A stretch of DNA of 50,498 bases from Rhodospirillaceae bacterium (GTDB lineage: Bacteria > Pseudomonadota > Alphaproteobacteria > UBA8366 > GCA-2717185). A program made the position numbers and the translations under genes. Numbering within the stretch: the first letter of the stretch is position 1; every line of letters begins with the position of its first letter. The notes below the pieces were generated by a model. That model had not been told where the DNA came from. It did not search any database and was given only the letters and a program-made list of their open reading frames with translations. Location of the stretch: assembly GCA_002717185.1 (NCBI GenBank), contig PBDC01000112.1:1-50498 (forward strand). Direction: 5' to 3'. This document shows, one piece after another, positions 36,177 through 45,193 of the stretch.

Positions 36177-36530
36177 CTACCCCTCCCTCAGCTCAACCAA
36201 TAGCCGCTCTATCTTTTCTGGCGGAAGCTTTCGGATTTTCTGGGACAATCTATTAGCGAGTTCCGTCGCCTCAGCACTGAGACCTGCAGTGTCCACCGTC
36301 ACCCGCGGGTGGCTCAGGGCTGCCAAACGTTCAAGCTCTTCCGCATCATCCCAGATGATATTGAAATATTCGCAGATACGCTGCACCTGGTAACGTGTTG
36401 GGCGACCGCGGCGGCCATGCTCAAGTGCCGACAGATAAGCAGAGGAAACCTCCAGCGCGGCCGCCATCTCCTTCAAGGTAATGCCCTTGCCAGTTCGTAG
36501 TTCGCGCACCTTGAAACCAAACGGGGTCAT
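36177..36530 (-). CDS. XRE-family helix-turn-helix transcriptional regulator
   Basis: Small DNA-binding protein. A lambda-repressor-type HTH covers about residues 5-60 (KVRELRTGKGITLKEMAAAL, then SSAYLSALEHGRRGRP). The C-terminal part is helical and charged (LSQKIRKLPPEKIERLLVEL). From the ATG at 36530 it is 117 aa. The longer frame to 36710 is antisense or out of frame within smr. Its start overlaps the smr stop (ATGA), so it is the last gene of the tim44-mltA-lut-smr operon. Its targets are unknown. Confidence 0.9.
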   Translation of the reverse strand: MTPFGFKVRELRTGKGITLKEMAAALEVSSAYLSALEHGRRGRPTRYQVQRICEYFNIIWDDAEELERLAALSHPRVTVDTAGLSAEATELANRLSQKIRKLPPEKIERLLVELREG

Positions 36531-37024
36531 CGCCGTCGCCTTAACAACACATAGAGCGCACCACCGCCGCCGTCCTTCGGCTGTGCCTGGGCGACCAGCA
36601 GAACGCGGCCGCGGATAGGGTCCTCGTTCAGCCAGCGCGGCACCGCATCCTTGAGGATACCCTGCCCTTTGCCGGTAACTACCAACACAACCCGACGGCC
36701 AGATTCCCACGCTGCGGCAAGGAAGCCACAGAGTGCGCGATGCGCCGACTCTCGGGTGTGGCCATGCAAATCGAGCCGCCCCTCTATTGGAAGCTGGCCA
36801 CGACGCAATCGTTCCGCGGTGCGTTTGTCGACACCAGGTGATTGGCCCAGCTTGAGGGGTTCCTGCGCCTTGCGAAGTGGTGTGACCACTGCCGGCGCCG
36901 GTGTAACCTTGGATGACACTGGTTTAAGATCAGTGTCCACTCTAACTGGCTTACGGCCACCTGTAAGTGGTTTGACGTCAGACGTGACGGACCGCCAAAT
37001 GTCCCTATCGTCCTCGCCCGACAT
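36527..37024 (-). CDS. Smr-domain protein
   Basis: Small MutS-related domain protein, a nuclease-like fold. The conserved LDLHGHT is at about residue 83 and VVTGKGQG at about 115, followed by a basic tail LLRRRR. The N-terminal half is low-complexity and probably disordered. Length is 165 aa. In many alphaproteobacteria it follows mltA directly; here three lut genes lie between them, with a 3-bp gap to lutC. Confidence 0.92.
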   Translation of the reverse strand: MSGEDDRDIWRSVTSDVKPLTGGRKPVRVDTDLKPVSSKVTPAPAVVTPLRKAQEPLKLGQSPGVDKRTAERLRRGQLPIEGRLDLHGHTRESAHRALCGFLAAAWESGRRVVLVVTGKGQGILKDAVPRWLNEDPIRGRVLLVAQAQPKDGGGGALYVLLRRRR

Positions 37025-37027
37025 GAC

Positions 37028-37690
37028 TTACTCATCCTCAATAAGAATGATATGCATGCGCCGCGGGCCGTGCGCGCCGAGGAAGATCGTCTGTTCGATA
37101 TCGCCGGTGCGTGACGGGCCAGTGATAAAGTTTACCGTGCGAGGCATGGTGTCGCCCTCGCGCAATTGGTCCCAAGCATCCTCGTAGGAACCAACGATTT
37201 GGCTCGAACGCAGGACCACGATGTGAGTGTCCGGCAGGAAGTTCAGCGTCGTAGGATGTGCCGGGCCAGATTTCATCATCAAGGTGCCAGTTTCGGCGAT
37301 GCCGGCGAAGGCTGTGGTCAAACCAACCTCGTGCGTACCGTCGCTCGCCCCTTTACTAACGGTCAGTGTTGGACGTCTGTCCCAAGGCACCATATCCAGA
37401 GAAGGGTCAGGCGCGACGCGAATTACCGCAGGCAAGTTTTCCTTTGCCAGATAGTCGGAAACCCTGCCCGGCACGTCGTCGAGCGACAAGACCTTATCAA
37501 CCGTGACATCTACCTTCGATGCGTAATCGACGAAAATCTCTTTTAGGTTCTCTGTATCAAGCCGATCGGGTCGAATGCCCCGTTCGTGGCCAGCGATCCG
37601 CGCCTCCAGGGCATTCTGTTCGGCCGCATCCAGTTCGCCGCGCCCGAGACCTTTGCGAATTGCGCCGAGAATGCTGTCGCGGCCGCTCAT
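37028..37690 (-). CDS. lutC: LutC/YkgG-type LUD-domain protein
   Basis: Third subunit of the LutABC-type L-lactate oxidation complex. The LUD domain carries FAGIAETGTLMMKSGP and LPDTHIVVLRSSQIV. Length is 220 aa. Its start overlaps the lutB stop by 4 nt (ATGA). The complex oxidises L-lactate to pyruvate in the cytoplasm or at the membrane in Bacillus and relatives. Confidence 0.93.
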   Translation of the reverse strand: MSGRDSILGAIRKGLGRGELDAAEQNALEARIAGHERGIRPDRLDTENLKEIFVDYASKVDVTVDKVLSLDDVPGRVSDYLAKENLPAVIRVAPDPSLDMVPWDRRPTLTVSKGASDGTHEVGLTTAFAGIAETGTLMMKSGPAHPTTLNFLPDTHIVVLRSSQIVGSYEDAWDQLREGDTMPRTVNFITGPSRTGDIEQTIFLGAHGPRRMHIILIEDE

Positions 37691-39126
37691 GCGTTGGGCC
37701 TCCGTCTACCGCGTCGCGCCGACCACTGTGCCTGAAAGGTGCCACCCGTCTGGGGGGCAGGGAAATCGCGGTGCGCAGTCCATCCAGCCCCACCGGGCAC
37801 TCGCCGAAACCGGCCCTTACGTCGGCCAAGCGTGCCCAGCACACGGAATTTCAGCTTGGCCAGCGCGTGATAGAGCCAAGGCCGTTTGGCGTAAAAAGCC
37901 CAAAATTTAATACCTGTGCGCATCACAGTCGGGCCAGTCTTGCCCTCAAATTCTTGTTCGCGCAAGTGCCGCATCATCTTCGGCAGTGGGATGTGCATCG
38001 GGCAGACCTCTTCACAGCGTCCACAAAAGCTCGACGCATTGGGGAGGTGGCCCGCTTCATCGACACCGATCAGCGCAGGGGTCAGTACCGAGCCCATCGG
38101 TCCAGGATAAACCCAGCCGTAGGCGTGACCACCAATGCTGCCATAGACTGGGCAGTGGTTAAGGCAAGCGCCGCAGCGGATGCATCGGAGCATCTCCTGA
38201 TACTCGCTGCCGACCATACTGCTGCGGCCATTGTCAAGCAGGATAACATGGTACTGCCCCGGCCCGTCCGGATCCTCCGGCCGGCGTGGCCCGGTCGAAA
38301 ATGTAGTGTAGACGGAATACTCCTGCCCCGTCGCAGATCGCGCCAGCACACGGCTAATCGTCGTCGCGTCCTCTAGGGTTGGCACCACCTTCTCCAGGCT
38401 GGCGATAACCACATGTGCTTTGGGAATTGTTTGGGTTAGATCGCCATTGCCCTCGTTGGTGACTATAACGGAGGTTCCAGTCTCAGCAATCAGGAAGTTA
38501 GCACCGGTGATCCCAACATCGGCATTTATGAATTTCTGTCGCAGTACCTCTCGTGCCTCGTCGAGAAGTGCCCGCGGTTCCTCAAGTGGCCGGTCAGGAT
38601 CGTAATGGTCATGTTTTTGATAGAAAGCTTCAGCTACCTGATGTTTCAACACATGTATCGCTGGTGCAATAATATGGCTCGGTGCCTCTCCGCGCAGCTG
38701 AATTATGTATTCGCCAAGATCGGTTTCGATCGGTTCTATGCCGTTCTCCTCAAAGAAATCGTTGAGGCCGATCTCCTCACCGATCATCGATTTTCCTTTA
38801 GTCACTGTCTTAGCGTCGAGGTCTCGACAAACCTTAAGGATCGCCTGGCGCGCTTCCTCCGGGGTGGCGCACCAATGCACATGGCCGCCTTGCTCGGTCA
38901 CCTTGCGCTCGAAACGCTCCAAATAGAAATCGAGATGCGCCAGCGTGTGATCCTTAATCTCACGAGCCTGATCACGGATGTCGTCGAACTCTGGCAGCCG
39001 CGCGCGTGCCTCACTGCGCCGCACGACGAAGCCGCTTTTCATCTTCTCTAACGCTTGCTGTAAATTACTGTCATCGAGCGCTTCGCGCGCATTTTCATTA
39101 AAGTTTTGGGTTCGGCTCTCCTGCAC
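37687..39126 (-). CDS. lutB: LutB-type iron-sulfur LUD-domain protein
   Basis: Iron-sulfur subunit of the LutABC lactate oxidation complex. The N-terminal LUD domain includes FLIAETGTSVIVTNEGNGD. Two ferredoxin-like 4Fe-4S motifs follow: C-I-R-C-G-A-C with the fourth Cys (C315, C318, C321, C325) and CGRCEEVCP (C368, C371, C375). The C-terminus is basic. Length is 479 aa. It lies 3 bp after lutA. Confidence 0.95.
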   Translation of the reverse strand: MQESRTQNFNENAREALDDSNLQQALEKMKSGFVVRRSEARARLPEFDDIRDQAREIKDHTLAHLDFYLERFERKVTEQGGHVHWCATPEEARQAILKVCRDLDAKTVTKGKSMIGEEIGLNDFFEENGIEPIETDLGEYIIQLRGEAPSHIIAPAIHVLKHQVAEAFYQKHDHYDPDRPLEEPRALLDEAREVLRQKFINADVGITGANFLIAETGTSVIVTNEGNGDLTQTIPKAHVVIASLEKVVPTLEDATTISRVLARSATGQEYSVYTTFSTGPRRPEDPDGPGQYHVILLDNGRSSMVGSEYQEMLRCIRCGACLNHCPVYGSIGGHAYGWVYPGPMGSVLTPALIGVDEAGHLPNASSFCGRCEEVCPMHIPLPKMMRHLREQEFEGKTGPTVMRTGIKFWAFYAKRPWLYHALAKLKFRVLGTLGRRKGRFRRVPGGAGWTAHRDFPAPQTGGTFQAQWSARRGRRRPNA

Positions 39127-39129
39127 AGC

Positions 39130-39897
39130 TCAGCCCTCTGGTTCGCCAATCGCGGATGTGCCCGTCATACCGGCCAGCACCTCAGCAATGTGCCGCGCTT
39201 GAATCGGCGAGCCGGTCCGCTTCAATTTACCAGCAATATTCATAAGGCAGCCCATGTCGCCCGCTAAGACAATATCAGCGCCGGTTGCAGAAATATCTTC
39301 GCATTTATCGGCTACCATCTTGTTCGAGATGTCGGGATATTTAACGCAGAAGGTGCCACCGAAACCGCAGCAGGTCTCGGAGAACGCAAGTTCCTCGCGA
39401 GTCAGGCCAGCGACCGTATCAAGTAGTTTTCGGGGCTGCGACCGCACTTTCATCTCGCGCAAGCTGGAACAAGAATCGTGATAAGCCACCTTTCCATCAA
39501 AACGGGCCTCTACCTCATCCATTTTACGAACATCTACAAGGAACGACGTGAGCTCATAAGTGCGGTTCGCAAAGTCCCAGGCACGCGCTTGCATTGCCAG
39601 ATCATCCGCGAACAACTCCGGGTAGTGTTTGGAAAGCATGCCGGCACAGGAACCCGATGGCGCAACAATGTAGTCGTATCCATCGAACGCATTGATGACC
39701 TGTGCTGAGATCAATTTGGCGTTGGCACGGTCACCGCTGTTAAATGCGGGTTGGCCGCAGCAAGTTTGCGCAGCGGGAATGGACACGGCACAACCGGCGC
39801 GCTCCAGAAGGGCTACCGCAGCAAAACCGACCGACGGTCGGAAGAGATCAACCAAACAGGTTACGAACAGCGCCACTTGCGGACGGGGTTCTGTCAT
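39130..39897 (-). CDS. lutA: LutA-type (Fe-S)-binding protein
   Basis: CCG-domain subunit of the LutABC complex. Two cysteine-rich CCG blocks are present: QTCCGQPAFNSGD (about 45-57) and SETCCGFGGTFCVKYPDIS (about 190-208). The ATG at 39897 gives 255 aa, the family length, with AGGAG upstream at a rather long distance. The frame to 39972 overlaps mltA and is not supported. It is 16 bp after mltA in the same direction. Confidence 0.94.
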   Translation of the reverse strand: MTEPRPQVALFVTCLVDLFRPSVGFAAVALLERAGCAVSIPAAQTCCGQPAFNSGDRANAKLISAQVINAFDGYDYIVAPSGSCAGMLSKHYPELFADDLAMQARAWDFANRTYELTSFLVDVRKMDEVEARFDGKVAYHDSCSSLREMKVRSQPRKLLDTVAGLTREELAFSETCCGFGGTFCVKYPDISNKMVADKCEDISATGADIVLAGDMGCLMNIAGKLKRTGSPIQARHIAEVLAGMTGTSAIGEPEG

Positions 39898-39913
39898 TCG
39901 ACTACCTATGCTC

Positions 39914-41071
39914 CTAACTTCCCACGCGGCGCTTGGCCGCATCCCGCGGTAATAGCAAATAATACCGGCCACGACTCTTCATTTTGCCAGCAAAGGCCAA
40001 TGCCTTCGGGCCGTACCCCCAAAAGAAGTCGCCACGTACTGCTCCCCGGATGGCGGCCCCAGTGTCCTGCGCCACCATAAGTCGGCGCAGTGGTCGTTCC
40101 GGATCATTCGGCCAGCTGGTATCAAGCCAAACCGGGGCACCGTATGGGAGTAAGCGCCGATCCACCGCCAAACTACGCCGCGGGGTGAGTGCCACCCCCG
40201 CACCGCCGATCGGGCCCTCGCCCTTTAGTTCGCGAAAAAATATATAGCGACGGTTAACAGCCAACAGCGCCATGGCGTCGGTCGGATTAGCCTCAATCCA
40301 TCGACGAATATCACCCCAGTTCGCCTTGCCCCTCTTCAGTGCCCCGCGTTGGATCAAAGCGCGACCGATTGATCGATATGCCAACCCGTTGTGACCAGCA
40401 AAGCCAACCCGGACAACGGTTCCGTCGGGCAGGATTACCCGGCCAGATCCCTGGACGTGAAGCACAAACGCGTCAATCACGTTATCAAGCCACAACAACT
40501 CAAGTCCCCGCTGCGAAAGGGCGCCGGAGTCAATCGCTCTACGTGTATGGTAAGGGCGCAGTATTCCATCGTCGATCTGGCCGACGACATGCCGGCCTTC
40601 CAAACTCCGATCAAACCGCCCGAGATCAACTGAAACATGATCGTCAGGCAGACGATAAATCGGATATCTATACCGGTCATCCTTCTGGCGTGATCCACGC
40701 AGTTCCGCCTCGAAATAACCGGTGAATAAACCGTCCGTGCCGGCACTGGCAGAAACCGAGAAAGGCGTGAACCAGGTTTCAAAGAAGGAGCGGGCTGCCG
40801 TGTCGTCATCCCTTGGAATATTTGCCGTTGCTGCGCACGGTAAAGACCAGTCAGAACGCAATACTACGATCGGCGCTTTGGATATTAACGGTTTCGCACA
40901 AGACCGTCTAAAAGCTTCCAACGCGATGCTGTGCTGGTCATCGCGCCAACCAGCAAGTTCGGCAAAAGAGGTAACGCTGAGAAAAATTTCTGATTCCAAG
41001 GGTGGTTTCGTGCAAGCAACCAGTGCAAGCAATACAACCACGCAATGGCTGCATATTAACCAGGCCTTCAT
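39914..41071 (-). CDS. mltA: Membrane-bound lytic murein transglycosylase A (MltA)
   Basis: Lipoprotein that cleaves peptidoglycan to 1,6-anhydromuropeptides. From the ATG at 41071 there is a signal with lipobox LLALVAC, so it is anchored in a membrane. The MltA domain contains GYFEAELRGSR and YPIYRLP. The C-terminal 3D domain holds VAQDTGAAIRG and RGDFFWGYG with the catalytic Asp. Length is 385 aa. The frame extends upstream into tim44 (to 41140) without support. No clear ribosome-binding site, so it may be coupled to tim44. Confidence 0.94.
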   Translation of the reverse strand: MKAWLICSHCVVVLLALVACTKPPLESEIFLSVTSFAELAGWRDDQHSIALEAFRRSCAKPLISKAPIVVLRSDWSLPCAATANIPRDDDTAARSFFETWFTPFSVSASAGTDGLFTGYFEAELRGSRQKDDRYRYPIYRLPDDHVSVDLGRFDRSLEGRHVVGQIDDGILRPYHTRRAIDSGALSQRGLELLWLDNVIDAFVLHVQGSGRVILPDGTVVRVGFAGHNGLAYRSIGRALIQRGALKRGKANWGDIRRWIEANPTDAMALLAVNRRYIFFRELKGEGPIGGAGVALTPRRSLAVDRRLLPYGAPVWLDTSWPNDPERPLRRLMVAQDTGAAIRGAVRGDFFWGYGPKALAFAGKMKSRGRYYLLLPRDAAKRRVGS

Positions 41072-41081
41072 CGAGAACGGA

Positions 41082-41759
41082 TCAGTTGGGGCTTCGGGTC
41101 GCTGCGAGCTTCCAATTCGGATCGGATGAACGCGTGTCACGGGAGAAGGTCCAGATGTCCGTGACCGTCACAATGGTGCTGCGGTCGCCATCTACTAGTT
41201 CGCCATTGTCATCGATCGTGGCATTGATCTGCTCGCTGACGAATTTAACCGTGACCAAGGCTTCGTCACCTTGCATTTCAACTTCCAGCAGCTCGGCATT
41301 GTCGATACCGACCAGGGTCGATTCCTGGGAGTTGTTAGCCAGCTCGCGCGAGCGAATCGCGCTCGCAAAGTTCTCGTACACATCCGCGGATAGCAACGTA
41401 TTGAGTGTCTTGCCATCGCCTGCGGCATAAGCGTTAATGATCATTTCAAACGCGGATTGTGCCCCTTTCAGAAACGTTTCCGCTTCGAAGGACGGATCGG
41501 CGATCCTTACTTGTGTCAGACCTGCAGATAGTGGCGAATCAGCCTCTAAATCCTGTTCTTCCTCCTCAGGTGCACGATCTGGCAACGCGACAACATTGTC
41601 ATTTCCAGTTTCTGAAGCACCTTCGGGTATAGATAAGGAATCAGAACGACGATTTTCGTGTCCAGTCCGCTTGCCTAGAACACTACGCAACCTATAGACG
41701 AGAAAGGCTGCAAGCATCGCGAAGAGGATGATATCGAATATGCCGAATCCACCGCTCAT
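41082..41759 (-). CDS. Tim44/TimA-domain membrane-associated protein
   Basis: Bacterial relative of the mitochondrial Tim44 import factor. An N-terminal membrane helix (FDIILFAMLAAFLVYRL) is followed by an acidic linker and a Tim44-like domain (GAQSAFEMIINAYAAGDGKT, and FVSEQINATIDDNGELVDGD), ending in DPNWKLAATRSPN. Length is 225 aa. It heads the leftward operon tim44-mltA-lutABC-smr-xre and faces fxsA across a 190-bp gap that holds both promoters. Confidence 0.93.
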   Translation of the reverse strand: MSGGFGIFDIILFAMLAAFLVYRLRSVLGKRTGHENRRSDSLSIPEGASETGNDNVVALPDRAPEEEEQDLEADSPLSAGLTQVRIADPSFEAETFLKGAQSAFEMIINAYAAGDGKTLNTLLSADVYENFASAIRSRELANNSQESTLVGIDNAELLEVEMQGDEALVTVKFVSEQINATIDDNGELVDGDRSTIVTVTDIWTFSRDTRSSDPNWKLAATRSPN

Positions 41760-41949
41760 TTAATCTCAAGCTCCGTCGGTCACGTATTGCGCCTGGACTG
41801 TGCTTGGCCGACACAAGCGCTGTTGCCTGGAGAGGACTGGAACCTTACCTTAACATAAAGGATGACACTACACTCTATCGTAATCGTGTTTCGCCCGGAA
41901 ATCCTCGCATCCTGATGTTAGATAGGCGTTCTCCCGCAAAAGAGCAAGC

Positions 41950-42462
41950 ATGGGCCTTATACTCCTCATCGCGTTCATCGCGACACCAATTGTAGAAATC
42001 ACAATTTTCATCGAGGCGGGTGACCGGTTTGGGCTCTGGCCAACCCTTGGCGCTATCATTTTGACAGCAATTATCGGTGCCGGTTTGCTTCGCTGGCAAG
42101 GTTTGGTCACGTGGCGGCGCGCTGCCGAAAGCTTGCAGCGAGGTGTATTTCCAGTAAACGAGGTTTTCACTGGGCTATGTCTCATCGGAGCTGGCGCTCT
42201 GCTCCTCACACCGGGTTTTTTAACCGACGCGATTGGTTTCGCTTTGTTCGTGCCAAGCGTGCAGCAACTAATCGCCCATTTAACCAAAAAGGCGATAGAA
42301 CGAGGTCATGGACCAAAAGTATGGGTTAATGGACAGCCGATGGACCCGAGAGAGAGTGTTATCGACGGCGAGTACGAAACTCAAAAAAAACCTGCGCCTC
42401 CAGATCTTGAACTACCCGCCGGATCGCCAAATCCAAACAGCCCCTGGAACAAGCGCCCGTGA
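41950..42462 (+). CDS. fxsA: FxsA-family membrane protein
   Basis: Integral membrane protein related to E. coli FxsA, which relieves F-plasmid exclusion of phage T7. Membrane segments are LILLIAFIATPIVEITIFI, LGAIILTAIIGAGLL and LCLIGAGALLLTPGFLTD; the last ends with the family motif LLTPGFLTDAIG. The tail is Pro-rich and cytoplasmic. Length is 170 aa. It overlaps the next gene by 4 nt (GTGA). Confidence 0.94.
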   Translation: MGLILLIAFIATPIVEITIFIEAGDRFGLWPTLGAIILTAIIGAGLLRWQGLVTWRRAAESLQRGVFPVNEVFTGLCLIGAGALLLTPGFLTDAIGFALFVPSVQQLIAHLTKKAIERGHGPKVWVNGQPMDPRESVIDGEYETQKKPAPPDLELPAGSPNPNSPWNKRP

Positions 42463-43028
42463 TCCTGATCCGGCACGGACAATCCGAATTTAACGTGGTC
42501 TACGGCAAGACACGCATTGATCCGGGTATTCGCGACCCTAAACTTACCGCGCTTGGCAAGCGCCAGGCACGCGCAGCAGCGGAGACAGTCCATGAAATGG
42601 GCATCCGCCAATTGATAACCAGCCCCTACACCCGCGCATTGCAAACCGCATCCATCATAGGTGACATTCTGGATTTGCCATTAACCGTAGATCCTCATAT
42701 CGGCGAACGGGCGGCGTTTACTTGTGACATCGGGACGCCGCGATCCGCGCTGCAGACCGCCTGGCCGCAATTGGACCTTAGTCACATCGAGGAAATCTGG
42801 TGGCCTGCAATGGAGGAAAGTGAAGACGCACTGGACGTGCGAGGACAAGGATTCCGAGCGCGAATGCATCAAAGTGACGATTGGGAAGGCATAGGCGTAA
42901 TTTCACATTGGGGATTTATACGCACCCTGACAGGTCACAGGGTGGGAAATTGTACCGTCATGCGTTTCGATCCGACCTCATCGCATCCCGGTGGCGGCAC
43001 AGTTGTGTCCGTTATAGATGTATGTTAG
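42459..43028 (+). CDS. Histidine phosphatase (phosphoglycerate-mutase-like) family protein
   Basis: Phosphatase using a phospho-His intermediate. The N-terminal LIRHGQSEFN motif (His6) is intact, with SPYTRALQTA and the second His in ISHWGFIRTLTG. Length is 189 aa from the GTG at 42459, which overlaps the fxsA stop. The substrate is unknown. It is co-transcribed with fxsA and probably secB. Confidence 0.93.
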   Translation: MILIRHGQSEFNVVYGKTRIDPGIRDPKLTALGKRQARAAAETVHEMGIRQLITSPYTRALQTASIIGDILDLPLTVDPHIGERAAFTCDIGTPRSALQTAWPQLDLSHIEEIWWPAMEESEDALDVRGQGFRARMHQSDDWEGIGVISHWGFIRTLTGHRVGNCTVMRFDPTSSHPGGGTVVSVIDVC

Positions 43029-43073
43029 CCAGCCGATCGCTCCAAAGACCTAAATTCGAAAGGAAAATCTGGC

Positions 43074-43556
43074 ATGTCCGATACAAACAACAGCGACGCC
43101 ACTACTGCGCCGGGTACGGCTTCGCTGGGTATTGCGCAACAATATGTAAAAGATCTTTCTTTCGAGAGTCCGTCCTCACCAAAGGTCTTTATGAGCCAAA
43201 TGAAGCAGCCCGATGTGGACGCGAACTTCAATGTCTCCGCAAACGAGATTAATGACGATCTCCATGAGGTTGTCTTATCAATTGAGATCAATGCCAAAGT
43301 CGATGATGAACCGGTTTTCGTCGCAGAACTCGCTTATGCCGGTATTTGTCAGGTCAAGGGTGCGACCCAAGATGTGACGCGGCAAGCGTTGATGATAGAA
43401 GTTCCACGGCAGCTATTCCCTTTCGCACGCGCTGTCATAGCCGATGCAATCCGCGACGGAGGATTTCCACCGCTACTGCTAAACCCTCTTGATTTCAACA
43501 AACTTTATCAGGACCACATTAAGGAATCAGTCGTCAGGGGCAATATAGCGGAATAA
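43074..43556 (+). CDS. secB: Protein-export chaperone SecB
   Basis: Cytoplasmic tetrameric chaperone that keeps preproteins unfolded for SecA. It has QQYVKDLSFESPSSPKVF near the start, AELAYAGICQV and the C-terminal PRQLFPFARAVIADAIRDGG with PPLLLNPLDF. Length is 160 aa. AAAGGAAAA precedes the ATG. It converges on dnaQ with a 4-bp gap. Confidence 0.97.
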   Translation: MSDTNNSDATTAPGTASLGIAQQYVKDLSFESPSSPKVFMSQMKQPDVDANFNVSANEINDDLHEVVLSIEINAKVDDEPVFVAELAYAGICQVKGATQDVTRQALMIEVPRQLFPFARAVIADAIRDGGFPPLLLNPLDFNKLYQDHIKESVVRGNIAE

Positions 43557-43560
43557 GACG

Positions 43561-44238
43561 CTACGATTTTTGCCAGATCGGCTCATCAAGCCGCGCAATC
43601 AACGACTTATGAGCCGCAAGTTCCACCGAGCTGGGCGCATGCGGTCGGACTGGGCGCACTACCTTTTCTCGCTGTTGCTTCCGCGCCACCGATTTAGAAT
43701 CCTGAGCGGCCAGATCAAAGCCGGGCTCTCTCGCCCCGATCAGATCGATATAAACTTCGGCTAGCAGGCTTGAATCGAGCAGCGCGCCATGTAGCGTCCG
43801 CGATGCATTATCAACCCCAAAGCGACGGCAAAGATCGTTCAGGCTAGCGCCAGCGCCAGGATAACGAGTCCGAGCTATCTGCACTGTGTCGATCGTGCGG
43901 ATCATTGAAAGTGCTGAAAAACCCAAGCGCTCGAGCTCAGAGTTGATAAATTTGATGTCGAAAGCTGCGTTGTGGATGACCAGCTTATCATCACCAATGA
44001 AATCGAGGAACTCGTCAACGATCTTGGAAAAAACCGGGTAATCAGCAAGAAATGCTTCCGAAAGCCCATGAATCCGAAAGGACTCGGCCGGCATGTCCCG
44101 CTCCGGATTAATGTACTGCTGGTAGGTTTCACCAGAAGGCATGTGATTGATCAACTCGACGCAACCGATTTCAATGACACGGTCGCCACTATTGGGATCT
44201 AGACCCGTAGTTTCCGTATCGAGAACAATTTCACGCAT
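43561..44238 (-). CDS. dnaQ: DNA polymerase III epsilon subunit (proofreading exonuclease) DnaQ
   Basis: 3'-5' exonuclease for replication proofreading. Exo I is VLDTETTGLDP (about 5-15), Exo II VIHNAAFDIKF and Exo III in the HGALLDSSLLAEVY stretch (His/Asp). Length is 225 aa. It lies in the conserved dnaQ-aroE-maf-PPSR block beside the origin, but coaE, which usually sits between aroE and dnaQ, is absent. Confidence 0.97.
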   Translation of the reverse strand: MREIVLDTETTGLDPNSGDRVIEIGCVELINHMPSGETYQQYINPERDMPAESFRIHGLSEAFLADYPVFSKIVDEFLDFIGDDKLVIHNAAFDIKFINSELERLGFSALSMIRTIDTVQIARTRYPGAGASLNDLCRRFGVDNASRTLHGALLDSSLLAEVYIDLIGAREPGFDLAAQDSKSVARKQQREKVVRPVRPHAPSSVELAAHKSLIARLDEPIWQKS

Positions 44239-44256
44239 AGTGCCGCCAGAGTTCTG

Positions 44257-44349
44257 TCAGGTGGCATTTATAATTGCCGCCCGAAGTTGGAATAATAATG
44301 GATCATCGGTAATTTCGATAGGCAATTCCGGTAGTGAGATAAAAATCAC
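44257..44349 (-). CDS. Possible 30-codon ORF between aroE and dnaQ
   Basis: A GTG-started frame of 30 codons (VIFISLPELPIEITDDPLLF…) fills most of the 121-bp gap. It shows protein-like composition but no ribosome-binding site and no family match. It sits where coaE normally is, yet it does not resemble CoaE (no P-loop). Confidence 0.2.
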   Translation of the reverse strand: MIFISLPELPIEITDDPLLFQLRAAIINAT

Positions 44350-44359
44350 GTTGCCCAAT

Positions 44360-45193
44360 TTAATTAGGTGTCAAAACGAAATCTCGTAGCGCCTCCGTAA
44401 CCTGGGGGGCAGTCCCGAACCAAGCTTCAAATCCGGGCCGGGCTTGGTGTAATAGCATGCCCAGGCCATCTACGGGGATGTTACCTCTTTTACGGGCTAG
44501 CTTAAGCAAAGGTGTTTCCAACGGAGTGTATACGATATCGTTAACTATCGCAGATATCGGTAATGCATCGAGATCAAGGTCAAGGGGCGGTTGACCGGTC
44601 ATACCGAGGCTCGTTGTATTCACAAGCAAAGACGCCGAAGACTGTGCATCAGACCTGTTTTCCCAGTCTTCAACCCTAATTACCTCTCCGAATTCCATAG
44701 ATAAACGCTCTGCTCGGCTTCTCGTTCTATTTATCAAGCGTATTTCTGTGGCGCCTGCATCGATTAGAGCGACGCACACTGCACGGGCCGCTCCCCCAGC
44801 GCCTAGAACTACCGCTACGCCGCCAGGCCAAGCGATAACCTGCCGGATATTCTCGATGAATCCAAATGCATCCGTGTTACTGCCCTGAACCAATCCGTTA
44901 TCGCTAAACATAATCGTGTTGACAGCACCAATTCGTTCCGCATCCGGATCGATTGTGTCGCACGCACGAAAGGCAGCTTCTTTGTGCGGCACCGTGACAT
45001 TGACACCACGAAAACCCGCCGCTTGCAGTCCCTTCAACGCCTCGTCGAAGCGGTCTGGCGCAACGGCCAGCGGCACGTAGGCGCCATCGATCGCATATTG
45101 TTCCAGCCAATAACCATGCAGTCTGGGTGAACGGGAATGGCCAACAGGCCAACCTATGACACCGGCGAGAGCAGCGTTTCCAGAAAGACTCAT
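44360..45193 (-). CDS. aroE: Shikimate dehydrogenase AroE
   Basis: NADPH-dependent reduction of 3-dehydroshikimate in aromatic amino acid synthesis. The shikimate site is GWPVGHSRSPRLHG, with the catalytic Lys in NVTVPHKEAA. The nucleotide loop is VLGAGGAARAV, and NRTRSR favours NADPH. From the ATG at 45193 it is 277 aa; the longer frame to 45430 overlaps maf. It overlaps the maf stop by 4 nt. Confidence 0.97.
   Translation of the reverse strand: MSLSGNAALAGVIGWPVGHSRSPRLHGYWLEQYAIDGAYVPLAVAPDRFDEALKGLQAAGFRGVNVTVPHKEAAFRACDTIDPDAERIGAVNTIMFSDNGLVQGSNTDAFGFIENIRQVIAWPGGVAVVLGAGGAARAVCVALIDAGATEIRLINRTRSRAERLSMEFGEVIRVEDWENRSDAQSSASLLVNTTSLGMTGQPPLDLDLDALPISAIVNDIVYTPLETPLLKLARKRGNIPVDGLGMLLHQARPGFEAWFGTAPQVTEALRDFVLTPN

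Noticed and set aside
37519..38376. 285-codon plus-strand frame opposite lutC/lutB
   Set aside because: Antisense to two conserved genes; Arg/Ser-rich translation typical of shadows.
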